NCBI GenBank assembly: GCA_963923455.1
Contig: CAWULT010000093.1
Location: 1-18,169 of the forward strand
Direction of reading: 5' to 3'
DNA: 18,169 bases
Source: CAWULT01 sp963923455
GTDB lineage: Bacteria; Acidobacteriota; Vicinamibacteria; Vicinamibacterales; UBA2999
Made by a program: the position numbers and the translations under genes. A model generated the notes under the pieces. The model had not been told where the DNA came from, did no database searches, and saw only the letters and a program-made list of their open reading frames with translations. Shown here piece after piece: positions 1 through 7,286 of the stretch (position 1 is the first letter of the stretch; every line of letters begins with the position of its first letter).

Positions 1-45
1 ACACCTAAGCCTTCGTCGGCAGCGTCAGATGTGTATAAGAGACAG
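1..45 (+). other. Residual Illumina Nextera i5 adapter (not genomic)
   Basis: Bases 1-4 (ACAC) match the end of the P5 flow-cell oligo, bases 5-12 (CTAAGCCT) match the Nextera S508 index, bases 13-26 (TCGTCGGCAGCGTC) are the Read 1 primer site, and bases 27-45 are the 19-base Tn5 mosaic end ending in AGAGACAG. The order and spacing are exactly those of a sequencing library end. Genomic sequence begins at base 46. Reading frames through this stretch give the peptide tails MYKRQ and SLIHI, which are artefacts of the mosaic end and should not be annotated. Confidence 0.98.
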
Positions 46-408
46 GCCCTGGTCGACGGTGGTGTTCGTCGTGCCCATCACGACGCTCGTCGCGTCGTAC
101 GCGATGTCGAGCTCGTCCGACATCAGCTGGCGGAACGCGGTACCGGTGCCCTGACCGAGGTCGGTCTTGCCGACGAAGAACGTGGCCGTGTTGTTCTCGT
201 GGATCACGATCCACGAGTCGAGCTGGCGGAAGTCGGGATCCGGGTACGGCGCCGCGGCCTGGGCGCCCAGCGGCTCGACGTGGGCGGCGAGCGTCGCGCC
301 GACGACGAGCAGGCCCGACGTCTTGAGGAACTCGCGCCGGGACGGATTCGCCGCCGCGCGCGCGAACGCGGCCTCGACGTGCCGCGGAAGCGGAGTGAAG
401 CGGATCAT
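46..408 (-). CDS. Xanthine dehydrogenase-family molybdopterin-binding subunit, 3' truncated by contig end
   Basis: This is the N-terminal 121 codons of the large subunit of a molybdenum hydroxylase, which binds the molybdopterin cytosine dinucleotide cofactor and hydroxylates aldehydes or N-heterocycles. The start has a Tat signal: SRREFLKTSG (residues 23-32, twin Arg 24-25) followed by a hydrophobic stretch to about residue 43. The mature part has W-I-V-I-H-E-N-N (66-73) and a K-T-D-L-G-Q-G-T-G-T-A segment (81-91), typical of the first large-subunit domain of IorB-like two-subunit enzymes. The start codon overlaps the stop of the upstream Fe-S subunit gene in an ATGA, so the two are co-translated and probably exported together by Tat. 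The true gene should be about 700 codons or more; it is cut by the adapter at base 45. The substrate cannot be read from this fragment. Confidence 0.9.
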
Positions 409-908
409 GCCGTCACCTCCTGCTCGGAGCCCGTCCCAGCCTCGGCCCGCACGGCCTTCGCCGCGCGCTTGATGGCCGCCTGGACGCCGTAGTACGTCAT
501 GCAGCGGCACAGCACGCCGTTCATCGCCTGGCGGATCTGCGCGTCGGTCGGGTTGGGGTTCTTGTCGAGCAGCGCCTTGGCCGTCAGCATCTGGCCGTTC
601 TGGCAGTACCCGCAGGCCGGCACCTGCTCGTCGATCCAGGCCTGCTGGACCGGATGCAGCTTCCCGTTCTGGGCCAGCCCCTCGAGCGTCGTGATCTCGG
701 CTCCCTGCACCTGCGACATCGGGCGCACGCAGGAGCGCACGGCTTCGCCCTTGATGATCACCGTGCAGGCGCCGCACTGCCCGAGGCCGCAGCCAAAACG
801 GGGGCCTTCGAATCCCAGATCGTTGCGCAGGACGTAGAGCAGCGGCGTGGCGGGGTCCACGTCCACGGACTGCCGCGTGCCGTTCACCGTCAAAGAGAAA
901 TTGGCCAT
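405..908 (-). CDS. (2Fe-2S)-binding subunit of a molybdenum hydroxylase (IorA/CoxS-like)
   Basis: A 167-residue small subunit that passes electrons from the molybdenum site through two [2Fe-2S] clusters. The ferredoxin-like N-terminal domain ligates cluster one with C40, C45, C48 and C60 (GCGLGQCGACTV is the core). The helical C-terminal domain ligates cluster two with C99, C102, C134 and C136 (CGYCQNGQ and LCRC). Length and motif order match the family. The start was chosen at MANFS because GGGAGA lies 9 bases upstream; a GTG seven codons earlier has no comparable site. It ends in a four-base overlap with the molybdopterin subunit. No FAD subunit is visible, so this looks like the two-subunit isoquinoline oxidoreductase type, which usually hands electrons to a c-type cytochrome. 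That partner may lie beyond the contig end. Without its own leader, it would ride out on the Tat signal of the large subunit. Confidence 0.93.
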   Translation of the reverse strand: MANFSLTVNGTRQSVDVDPATPLLYVLRNDLGFEGPRFGCGLGQCGACTVIIKGEAVRSCVRPMSQVQGAEITTLEGLAQNGKLHPVQQAWIDEQVPACGYCQNGQMLTAKALLDKNPNPTDAQIRQAMNGVLCRCMTYYGVQAAIKRAAKAVRAEAGTGSEQEVTA

Positions 909-972
909 GCGTTCAGGTCTCCCATGCACCCGAGTCGGCTGGGCCGAGGGCCTGCCCAGCCACGCGAGGTGG

Positions 973-985
973 CGCCAGTCTGGCG
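973..985. promoter_or_regulatory. 13-base perfect palindrome, candidate operator
   Basis: CGCCAG-T-CTGGCG lies in the 165-base divergent region between the molybdenum hydroxylase genes (minus) and the secreted protein gene (plus). Its place between two outward-facing starts suits a regulator site, but no regulator gene is present and short G/C palindromes are common in DNA of this composition. Confidence 0.3.
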
Positions 986-1060
986 TCAGCGCGGCCGGAA
1001 ATCAAGCCGGGCCCGCAGGTCCGGGGGCTGGGCCGGGGCGCCCCCTCCGCGCCGTCCTGA

Positions 1061-1066
1061 TAGGAT
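1061..1066 (+). promoter_or_regulatory. Candidate extended -10 element (TGA-TAGGAT)
   Basis: TAGGAT is preceded by TGn and sits 7 bases before the ATG at 1074, so transcription would begin at or next to the start codon. The embedded AGGA could instead be a ribosome binding site 8 bases from the ATG. No -35 hexamer is visible at the usual distance. Confidence 0.35.
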
Positions 1067-1073
1067 CGGCCCC

Positions 1074-2171
1074 ATGCCATTCAAGCATCGCGTTCGTCCT
1101 CTGCTGGCCGCCGTCGCGAGCGTGGCGGCCTTCGTGGCTGCCGTCGCCGCCCAGGCGGGCGCCCCGAGCGAGGCCAACCACTTCATCGAGACGCCGAAAG
1201 GCTGGGTCCATCCGAAAACGCCTTGGGGCGATCCGGACCTGACCGGCACGTGGCCCATCTCGTTCGTCGGCAGCGTGCCGCTCGAGCGGTGCTCGGGCGG
1301 CTTCGGCCGCGGCCGGGCCGGCGCCCCGCCCTGCGACACCGCCAAGGCGTGGCTCACCGACGCCGAGTACCAGGAGCGGCTGAAGGCGGCCGGCGTGCCC
1401 GATCGTCACGCACAGGCCCTTGCCGCCGGCAACTTCGGCCAGGCGCTGCAGTCGGGCGTCACCGACCCCACCTACCCGCAGCGGCAGACGTCGCTCATCG
1501 TCGATCCCGCCAACGGCAAGCTCCCGGAGATGACGGCCGAGGGCAAGCGCCTGTCGGCGCTGATGAAGAGCAGCTGGAACCTGCCGGGCGAGGTCCAGAC
1601 CTGGGATGCCGTCGAGGACTTCGACTCATGGGACCGCTGCATCACGCGCGGCATGCCCTCGTCGATGATGCCGTATCGCTACAACAACGGCGTCCGCATC
1701 ATGCAGACGCCCGGCTACGTGATCCTCGACCTCGAGATGGTGCACGAGACGCGCATCGTCCCGGTGGACGGGCGGCCCAGACTGCCCTCGACCTTCAAGT
1801 TCTACATGGGCGAGTCGCGCGGCCGCTGGGAGGGCAACACGCTGGTCATCGAGACCACCAACTACCGGCCCGGCCCCTCCGCCACCAACATCGGCATCGC
1901 CGGCTCGCCGCAGGGCAACCGCTTCCCCGTCAGCGAGCAGATGAAGACCACCGAGCGGCTGACGCGGCTCAACAACGACTACCTCGTGTACGAGATCAAG
2001 ACGGAGGACCCGGTGGTGCTGACGCGCCCGTGGACGGTGCGCTTTCCGCTGCGGCTCGAGAACTCCTACGAGTGGTGGGAGTACGCGTGCCACGAGGGCA
2101 ACCGGACGATCCGGGACTACATCAACACCTCGCGCGCCGAGCGCGCGGCCGCGCAGCAGCCGGGCCGCTGA
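1074..2171 (+). CDS. Secreted protein of unknown function (acidobacterial D-P-D-L-x-G-T-W family)
   Basis: A 365-residue exported protein whose reaction I cannot name. Residues 1-28 form a signal peptide (basic start, long Ala/Val core, cleavage probably near A-Q-A). The mature chain begins with WGDPDLTGTW (51-60) and continues with HETRIVPVDGRPR (224-236), GESRGRWEGNTLVIETTNY (246-264), a T-E-R-L-T-R segment (293-298) and YEWWEYACHEGN (332-343). I recall this set of motifs from large paralogous families of secreted proteins in Acidobacteriota; no catalytic signature is obvious. Four cysteines (73, 87, 189, 339) could form disulfides outside the cytoplasm. The reading frame is open further upstream, but the first well-placed ATG with a signal peptide is at 1074. 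The carboxylesterase gene follows 16 bases later, so the two are probably one transcript. Confidence 0.88.
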   Translation: MPFKHRVRPLLAAVASVAAFVAAVAAQAGAPSEANHFIETPKGWVHPKTPWGDPDLTGTWPISFVGSVPLERCSGGFGRGRAGAPPCDTAKAWLTDAEYQERLKAAGVPDRHAQALAAGNFGQALQSGVTDPTYPQRQTSLIVDPANGKLPEMTAEGKRLSALMKSSWNLPGEVQTWDAVEDFDSWDRCITRGMPSSMMPYRYNNGVRIMQTPGYVILDLEMVHETRIVPVDGRPRLPSTFKFYMGESRGRWEGNTLVIETTNYRPGPSATNIGIAGSPQGNRFPVSEQMKTTERLTRLNNDYLVYEIKTEDPVVLTRPWTVRFPLRLENSYEWWEYACHEGNRTIRDYINTSRAERAAAQQPGR

Positions 2172-2187
2172 GGACGGAGAGACGAAC

Positions 2188-3720
2188 ATGACGACGCGCT
2201 TCCGCCTGTCGGCCGTCCTGGCCGCCGCCCTCGCCGTGGCCGCGGCGTCCACCGTGACCACGCCGGCCGCCATCACCGACCCGGTCACCATCGACACCGG
2301 CCGGCTCTCGGGGGTCACGCTGCCCTCGGGCGTCCGCGCCTTCAAGGGCATCCCGTTCGCCGCGCCGCCGGTCGGCCCCCTGCGCTGGAAGGAGCCGCAG
2401 CCGCCCGCGAAGTGGGACGGCGTCCGCCGGGCGGACCAGTTCAGCAGCGTCTGCGTGCAGCCGTCACAGCCGAACCGCGTACCCAACAACGTCACGGTGG
2501 ACCTGCCCGACTCCCCGAAGACGAACGAGGACTGTCTCTACCTGAACGTCTGGACGTCCGCGGGCCGCGCACGCGCGAAGCAGCCGGTGATGGTCTGGAT
2601 CTTCGGCGGCGCCTACACGGAGGGCGGCGGGTCGAGCAAGCACAACGACGGCGAGAACCTCGCGAAGAAGGGCGTGGTGCTCGTGACGTTCAACTACCGC
2701 CTCGGCCCGTTCGGCTTCTTCTCGCACCCCGAGTTGACGAAGGAGTCGGGCCGCAACGCCTCGGGCAACCAGGCGCTGGCCGACAGCATCGCGGTGCTGC
2801 AGTGGGTGCGGCGCAACATCGCGGCGTTCGGCGGCGACCCGGACAACGTGACGATCTTCGGCGAGTCGGCCGGCGCCGCCATGGTGGGCGGGCTCATCGG
2901 TTCACCCGTCGCCAAGGGCCTGTTCCGCCGGGCCATCAACGAGAGCGGCGCGTGGATGGGCCTGGGCCTGGCGCCGATGGTGCCGCGCGAGCAGGCCGAG
3001 CGCACGGCCATGATCGTGCCGGGCGGCCGGGGCCGTGGACGCGGAGACGGAGCCACACCTCCACCCCCTCCGCCGCCGCTGCCCTCGCTTGCGGCCCTGC
3101 GCGCGATGTCCACCGAGGAGATCACGCGGACGCTGCGCGGGGCCGGCATGATCATCGACGGCTACATCGTGCCCGAGGACCTGTCGATCACCTTCGCCAA
3201 CGGCCGGCAGAACGCCGTGGACGTGATCGCCGGCTCCAACAAGGACGAGCACACCTCGCTCGGCGGCCAGGTGGCCTTCCGCGACACCATGGCCTGGGCC
3301 ATGCGGCTGCTGGCCGAGAAGCAGAAGGCGATCGGCAAGAAGGCCTACTGGTACATGTTCACCCACGAGCCGCCAGTCGAACCGGGCGCGCGGGATCTGA
3401 AGGCGACGCACGCCACCGAGATCGTCTACGTTTTCAACAACCTGTGGGCGCCGCGCGTGATCCCCGACATCAGTTCGCCGACGCTGGCGATGGCCTCCGA
3501 GAAGGACCGCGCGATGGCCGAGCAGATGTCGTCGTACTGGGTCAACTTCGCGAAGAGCGGCAACCCCAACGGCAAGGGCCTGCCGAAGTGGGAGCCCTTC
3601 ACGGACCGCAACAAGCCTCCGCACTACCTGGGCGCCATCAAGGAGTACCCGGGCAACGACGTGCTGAACGCCTACGACGCGAAGTACGCGGACCTGATGA
3701 AGACGCTGACGGCGAAGTAG
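2188..3720 (+). CDS. Secreted type-B carboxylesterase/lipase (alpha/beta hydrolase)
   Basis: A 510-residue ester hydrolase with a signal peptide (about 1-28), so it acts in the periplasm or outside. The fold signatures are RAFKGIPFAAPP (50-61), EDCLYLNVW (114-122, carboxylesterase signature 2) and FGESAGA (224-230). The catalytic triad is readable: Ser227 in G-E-S-A-G, Glu354 in GSNKDEH, and His408 in ATHATEIVYVFNN. The oxyanion-hole segment reads W-I-F-G-G-A-Y (137-143) where the family usually has H-G-G-G-F/Y. A low-complexity insert of Gly/Arg then seven prolines lies at 278-300, between the nucleophile and acid regions, and is probably an exposed loop. The start has a GGAGAG site six bases upstream and follows the unknown secreted gene by 16 bases. 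The substrate is unknown; candidates are para-nitrobenzyl-esterase-like small esters or aromatic esters. Confidence 0.93.
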   Translation: MTTRFRLSAVLAAALAVAAASTVTTPAAITDPVTIDTGRLSGVTLPSGVRAFKGIPFAAPPVGPLRWKEPQPPAKWDGVRRADQFSSVCVQPSQPNRVPNNVTVDLPDSPKTNEDCLYLNVWTSAGRARAKQPVMVWIFGGAYTEGGGSSKHNDGENLAKKGVVLVTFNYRLGPFGFFSHPELTKESGRNASGNQALADSIAVLQWVRRNIAAFGGDPDNVTIFGESAGAAMVGGLIGSPVAKGLFRRAINESGAWMGLGLAPMVPREQAERTAMIVPGGRGRGRGDGATPPPPPPPLPSLAALRAMSTEEITRTLRGAGMIIDGYIVPEDLSITFANGRQNAVDVIAGSNKDEHTSLGGQVAFRDTMAWAMRLLAEKQKAIGKKAYWYMFTHEPPVEPGARDLKATHATEIVYVFNNLWAPRVIPDISSPTLAMASEKDRAMAEQMSSYWVNFAKSGNPNGKGLPKWEPFTDRNKPPHYLGAIKEYPGNDVLNAYDAKYADLMKTLTAK

Positions 3721-3735
3721 CCTCGCCCGGTCTGA

Positions 3736-3741
3736 TATGGT
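3736..3741 (+). promoter_or_regulatory. Candidate extended -10 element (TGA-TATGGT)
   Basis: TATGGT preceded by TGn ends 10 bases before the preferred ATG at 3752, in the short gap after the esterase. If used, it would give the receptor gene its own promoter and a nearly leaderless mRNA. It resembles the C-T-G-A-T-A-n-G element before the gene at 1074. No -35 hexamer is visible. Confidence 0.3.
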
Positions 3742-3751
3742 GGACGACGGC

Positions 3752-5749
3752 ATGCCCGTCGTCCACGTGTCCCACTCCGCGCTCTGGTTTGTTCTGCCGG
3801 CACTGCTGCTCGCCGCCACCACAGGCCACGCGCAGGACCCGCCGCCCGCGCCCCGCTTCACGACCGACGTCATCGTCACCGCCGAGCGCGACGCCACGCC
3901 GCAGGCCGACGTGCCGGCGGCGACGGTCGTCCTGGAACAGCCGGCGCTCCAGGCGCTGCCGTCGGTGTTCCTCGGCGAGACGCTCTCGTTCATCCCAGGC
4001 TTCCAGGTGAGCCGCGGCGAGTTCCACAATGGGCGGCCCACGGTGTCGGCGCGCGGATTCTTCGGGGGCGGCGAAGCCGAGTACGTGCTGCTGCTCGTCG
4101 ACGGCGTGCCCGTCGCCGACGGCGAATCGGGCCTCGTCGACTGGTCGCAGGTGCCGGTGGCAGGCGTCCGGCGCCTCGAGGTGCTGCGCGGCCCCGGCGC
4201 GTCGGCCTACGGGGATTCGTCGATCGGGGGCGTCATCCAGGTGCTCACCGATGGCCGGGACAGTCACGGCGCGGCCACGATGTCGGGCGGCTCGTTCGGC
4301 ACCCTCACGGCCGATGCGTCGTTGACCCGCCGCCCGCGCAGGGTGGGGTTCGCGGCATCCGGCGCCGTGCGCCGGACGGACGGCTTCGCGCCGCATGCGG
4401 ACGGCCGGCACGGCGTGGTGCGCGGCAGCCTCGACGGCCGGCTGGGCGGTGCCCAGTGGCGCGCGACCGTCGGCGCCCAGGGCCGCGAGCACCAGGACGC
4501 CGGCGCCCTGACGCTCGACGCGGCGCGGGCGACGCCCCGCGCGGCCGACGCCCTCTACGCCCAGGATTCGGCCAGCCGCCACGGCCTGACGTCCACGTTC
4601 GGCCTGCAGAGAGCGGCCGCGCGGTGGAGCCACGAAGCCCGGGTGTACGCGAACCGCCGCGCCGAGGAGGCAACGCGCACCATCCTGCTGGCTCCCGGGC
4701 TCGGTGACCGGCAGACCCGCACCCTGTCCACGGGTGCCGTGGGCGGAAGCGTCACGATCGATCGCGCCATCGGCCCGGCGGCCCGGCGCGGCATCGTGCG
4801 CGGGGGCGTCGACCTGTCGCGCGAGCGGCTGGACACGTCGTACTCGCCGAACGCCGCCGCCGAGGGCTCCCGCCTGCGTGCGGGGGTGTTCGCCTCCGGG
4901 GGCTGGAATCCGTCGGCGCGCATCCGCGCGAGCGGCGCGCTGCGGGTCGACCGCGTGGACGACCGCGGCTTCGCGGGCACGGTCGCGACGCCCGCGACGG
5001 CGTGGTCGCCGCGCGCCGGCGTCACCGTTGCCGTGCGCGAGGACGGCGCCGTGTCGGCCTTCGCCCAGGTCTCGCGGGCGTTCAAGGCGCCGACACTCGA
5101 CCAGCGCTTCGATCCGCGGCCCTACCCCGACTTCCGCGGCGGCACGTTCACGGTGTCCAACGCGGCGCTCGCGCCCCAGCGGGCCGGCAACGTCGAAGGG
5201 GGCGTCCGCGGTTCGGCCAGCCGCTTCGACTGGAGTGCGCTCGGGTACTGGATGACGGTGGAAGACGAGATCGACTTCGATCTGCGGATGTTCCGCTACG
5301 CCAACATCGGCCGCAGCCGGCATACGGGCGCCGAGCTCGAGGTGCGCGCCAGGTCCATGCGTGTGCAGCCGTTTGCCACGTACGCGCTGACCAGGGTCGG
5401 CGCGCCGGACTCGCCCCTGCAGCTCAAGAACGTGCCGCGCCACGCGGCCACCGTCGGCGCGTCAGTGACGCTCGGGGCCGGCATCTCGGGGTACGTCCGC
5501 TACCGGGTGACCGCGGGCCACTTCGCGGACGACGGGAACACCGTCCGCTTCGACACGCCGCGCGTGCTCGACCTGAGGGTCCGCCGCGCGTTCGGCGGCC
5601 ACGCCGTGTACGTCGACGCGACGAACGTGACGAACCAGGTCTTCCAGGAGTACGGCTTCACGCTGGCCGACTTCCGCGGCGGCAGCGTCGCGTACGGCTG
5701 GCCTGGCGCGCCGCGCGCCGTCCGCGTCGGGGCGCAGCTCACGTTCTGA
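3752..5749 (+). CDS. TonB-dependent outer-membrane receptor
   Basis: A 665-residue ligand-gated outer-membrane channel powered by the TonB-ExbBD system. A signal peptide covers about residues 1-27 (hydrophobic W-F-V-L-P-A-L-L-L-A-A, cleavage near G-H-A). A TonB-box-like DVIVTAER follows at 39-46, then the plug domain to about 166 with LLLVDGVPVADGESG and the plug-end motif EVLRGPGASAYGDSSIGG (143-160). The rest is a beta barrel of alternating strands ending in a terminal Phe (QLTF), the BAM recognition residue. I preferred the ATG at 3752 to the in-frame ATG at 3737 because the longer form adds an acidic V-D-D-G segment before the signal peptide, which is unfavourable, and 3752 has GGTGGA seven bases upstream. 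It is on the small side for the family, near the size of cobalamin and siderophore receptors, but the ligand cannot be assigned. No TonB, ExbB or SusD-like gene is adjacent. Confidence 0.93.
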   Translation: MPVVHVSHSALWFVLPALLLAATTGHAQDPPPAPRFTTDVIVTAERDATPQADVPAATVVLEQPALQALPSVFLGETLSFIPGFQVSRGEFHNGRPTVSARGFFGGGEAEYVLLLVDGVPVADGESGLVDWSQVPVAGVRRLEVLRGPGASAYGDSSIGGVIQVLTDGRDSHGAATMSGGSFGTLTADASLTRRPRRVGFAASGAVRRTDGFAPHADGRHGVVRGSLDGRLGGAQWRATVGAQGREHQDAGALTLDAARATPRAADALYAQDSASRHGLTSTFGLQRAAARWSHEARVYANRRAEEATRTILLAPGLGDRQTRTLSTGAVGGSVTIDRAIGPAARRGIVRGGVDLSRERLDTSYSPNAAAEGSRLRAGVFASGGWNPSARIRASGALRVDRVDDRGFAGTVATPATAWSPRAGVTVAVREDGAVSAFAQVSRAFKAPTLDQRFDPRPYPDFRGGTFTVSNAALAPQRAGNVEGGVRGSASRFDWSALGYWMTVEDEIDFDLRMFRYANIGRSRHTGAELEVRARSMRVQPFATYALTRVGAPDSPLQLKNVPRHAATVGASVTLGAGISGYVRYRVTAGHFADDGNTVRFDTPRVLDLRVRRAFGGHAVYVDATNVTNQVFQEYGFTLADFRGGSVAYGWPGAPRAVRVGAQLTF

Positions 5750-5752
5750 CCC

Positions 5753-5810
5753 GCCGGCCGTCGCCGGCCTGGCGTCAGACGTTCCCGAAGGTGGCGGGCC
5801 ACTCGCCCGC
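5753..5810. terminator. Hairpins between convergent genes, possible bidirectional terminator
   Basis: The 66-base gap between the receptor and the convergent amidohydrolase gene holds two short G/C stems: GCCGGC-CGTC-GCCGGC (5753-5768) and GCGGGC-CACTC-GCCCGC (5794-5810). Neither is followed by a T-run on either strand, so they are not classical intrinsic terminators. The location is the main support. Confidence 0.3.
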
Positions 5811-5815
5811 GGGCG

Positions 5816-7189
5816 TCACTTCACGCGCCGCCCGTGCTTGATCACGACGACGGGGTCTCGCAGCACGTCGATGTGCCGCAGGGGGTCGCCCGGCACCACG
5901 ATCACGTCGGCGTACTTGCCGGCCTCCACGGTGCCGTAGTCCTTGTCGACGCCCATCACGCGGGCCGCCACGGCCGTCGCGCGCTGCAGCGCCTCCATCG
6001 GCGGCACCCCCATGTGATTCACCCACGCGTCGAGCTCGAGCCAGGTGGCGTAGGGGTGGAAGTGCCCGGGGTTGCCGCTGTCGGTGCCGACGAGCAGTTC
6101 CACGCCGGCGTCCTTCAGCTGGTGGAACTTGCGCCGGTACATCGCCTCGTCGGCCAGCACGAAGCCCGGGCGGTTCAGCATGGCCGGCAGCTGCGTCAGC
6201 GACTGCCGCACGTCGCGGACGATCGCCGGCGGCAGGCCCAACTCCCATTCGGTGCCGTCCAGCATCTCGGCGTTGGCCTTCAAGTACTGATTGTTGACGG
6301 GATTGCCCACGGTGGGCGTCCAGTACAGGGTTCCCTGGCGTACGCGTGCCCGAATCGCCGTCATGATGTCGTCGGGCAGCACCGCCTGGATGCCGAGGTG
6401 CTGAAAGTCGTCGACGCCGGCCGCCAGACACTTGCGGATCTCGTCGTCGGTGCGGCCGTGCGCGGCCACCTTCAGGCCCCGCGCGTGCGCCTGCTCGACC
6501 ACGGCCGCGGCCTCCTGCGGCGTCAGGTCCGGCACGCACAGCAACTTGATGAGATTCACGCCCTTGTCGGCCAGGCGATTCACCTTCGCGCGGGCATCGT
6601 CGGGACCCGACACCGGCCAGCGAAATGTCTCGAGCCCCGCCGGAGGCGCATGCTCGAGCAGGGCGCCGGCCACGTACATCGTCGGTCCCGGGATCTCGCC
6701 GCGGGCGATGCGGTCGCGCACGCGCAGCACCGGATCGAGCGGCGCCATGGCGTCGCGCGCGCTGGTCACACCCGCCATCAGCAACTGCCGCGCAATGGCC
6801 GGCATGATCACCGTCTCCATCTGCGGCAGGTAGCGCGCATTCCAGGCGCCCAGGTCCGTGTGCGCCGAGTACTGCAGGTGCGTGTGCAGGTCCCACAGGC
6901 CTGGCAGCACGGTCTTCCCGTCGGTCGAGACCCGCTGATAGCCGGCGGGCACCGGCGTCGTGGCCACGGTGCCCACCGCCTCCACGCGCCCGTTGCGCAC
7001 CAGCACCACGCTGTCGCGAACGGGCGCGCCGCCGCGGCCGTCGATCAGCGTGCCGCCGACCAGCGCCATCGGCGTGCCCGCTCCGGCGCCAGGCCGGCGT
7101 GCGGCGGGCCCCTGCCCTCGCACGGTCGCGCTCAGGCTCGCCACGACGATCAGCGCGACGAGCGCAGCCCTCTTCATCCCTCGAGGCAT
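5816..7189 (-). CDS. Secreted metal-dependent amidohydrolase (imidazolonepropionase/prolidase-like)
   Basis: A 457-residue TIM-barrel hydrolase of the amidohydrolase superfamily, exported by a signal peptide (about residues 1-26). Metal ligands are visible in order: H102 and H104 in D-L-H-T-H-L after beta strand one, K215 in N-L-I-K-L as the possible carboxylated bridging lysine, H244 in A-A-H-G-R, H264 in F-Q-H-L-G, and D370 in GTDSGNPG after strand eight. The small beta-sandwich domain is formed by residues 41-95 and the end (GKYADVIVVPGDPL, 425-438). The start at 7189 was chosen because GGAGGAA lies 8-9 bases upstream; an ATG four codons in has a purine run too close to it. The family cleaves amide bonds in dipeptides, lactams or imides. 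Sitting divergently from an oligopeptide importer operon, an extracytoplasmic peptidase such as an Xaa-Pro or Xaa-Lys/Arg dipeptidase is a reasonable guess, not proven. Confidence 0.92.
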   Translation of the reverse strand: MPRGMKRAALVALIVVASLSATVRGQGPAARRPGAGAGTPMALVGGTLIDGRGGAPVRDSVVLVRNGRVEAVGTVATTPVPAGYQRVSTDGKTVLPGLWDLHTHLQYSAHTDLGAWNARYLPQMETVIMPAIARQLLMAGVTSARDAMAPLDPVLRVRDRIARGEIPGPTMYVAGALLEHAPPAGLETFRWPVSGPDDARAKVNRLADKGVNLIKLLCVPDLTPQEAAAVVEQAHARGLKVAAHGRTDDEIRKCLAAGVDDFQHLGIQAVLPDDIMTAIRARVRQGTLYWTPTVGNPVNNQYLKANAEMLDGTEWELGLPPAIVRDVRQSLTQLPAMLNRPGFVLADEAMYRRKFHQLKDAGVELLVGTDSGNPGHFHPYATWLELDAWVNHMGVPPMEALQRATAVAARVMGVDKDYGTVEAGKYADVIVVPGDPLRHIDVLRDPVVVIKHGRRVK

Positions 7190-7197
7190 CACGTCCG

Positions 7198-7204
7198 TTC
7201 CTCC
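7198..7204 (-). promoter_or_regulatory. Strong ribosome binding site (GGAGGAA) deciding the amidohydrolase start
   Basis: Reading the minus strand, GGAGGAA is followed by eight bases and then the ATG at 7189-7187. It is the strongest Shine-Dalgarno sequence I found in the window and favours this start over the ATG at 7177. Confidence 0.7.
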
Positions 7205-7269
7205 GCTGGGATTATGGCCGCGGACGGACATCTCGGCGAGCGCGAGTAGCAAAGCGAAGCCGGATGCGC

Positions 7270-7275
7270 TACCTT
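7270..7275 (+). promoter_or_regulatory. Candidate -10 hexamer (TACCTT) of the peptide-importer operon
   Basis: TACCTT ends 11 bases before the ATG of the oppA-like gene, which itself lacks any clear Shine-Dalgarno sequence. That combination fits a promoter with a start site within a few bases of the ATG. The upstream 97-base divergent region also holds an inverted repeat, GTCCGT (7193-7198) with ACGGAC (7224-7229). No clear -35 box is visible. Confidence 0.3.
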
Positions 7276-7286
7276 CAGTCCCGTCG

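Noticed and set aside
5..214. Short open frames ending or starting with SLIHI, THLTLPTKA or MYKRQ at the left end
   Set aside because: These peptides are translations of the Nextera mosaic end and primer site, not biology.
3737..3751. Upstream ATG at 3737 as the start of the TonB receptor
   Set aside because: It adds an acidic segment before the signal peptide and overlaps the candidate -10 element. It remains possible but is less likely than 3752.
5834..7249. A 471-codon plus-strand open frame opposite the amidohydrolase
   Set aside because: It is His/Arg/Val-rich shadow sequence; the minus strand has the metal-binding motifs, signal peptide and ribosome binding site.
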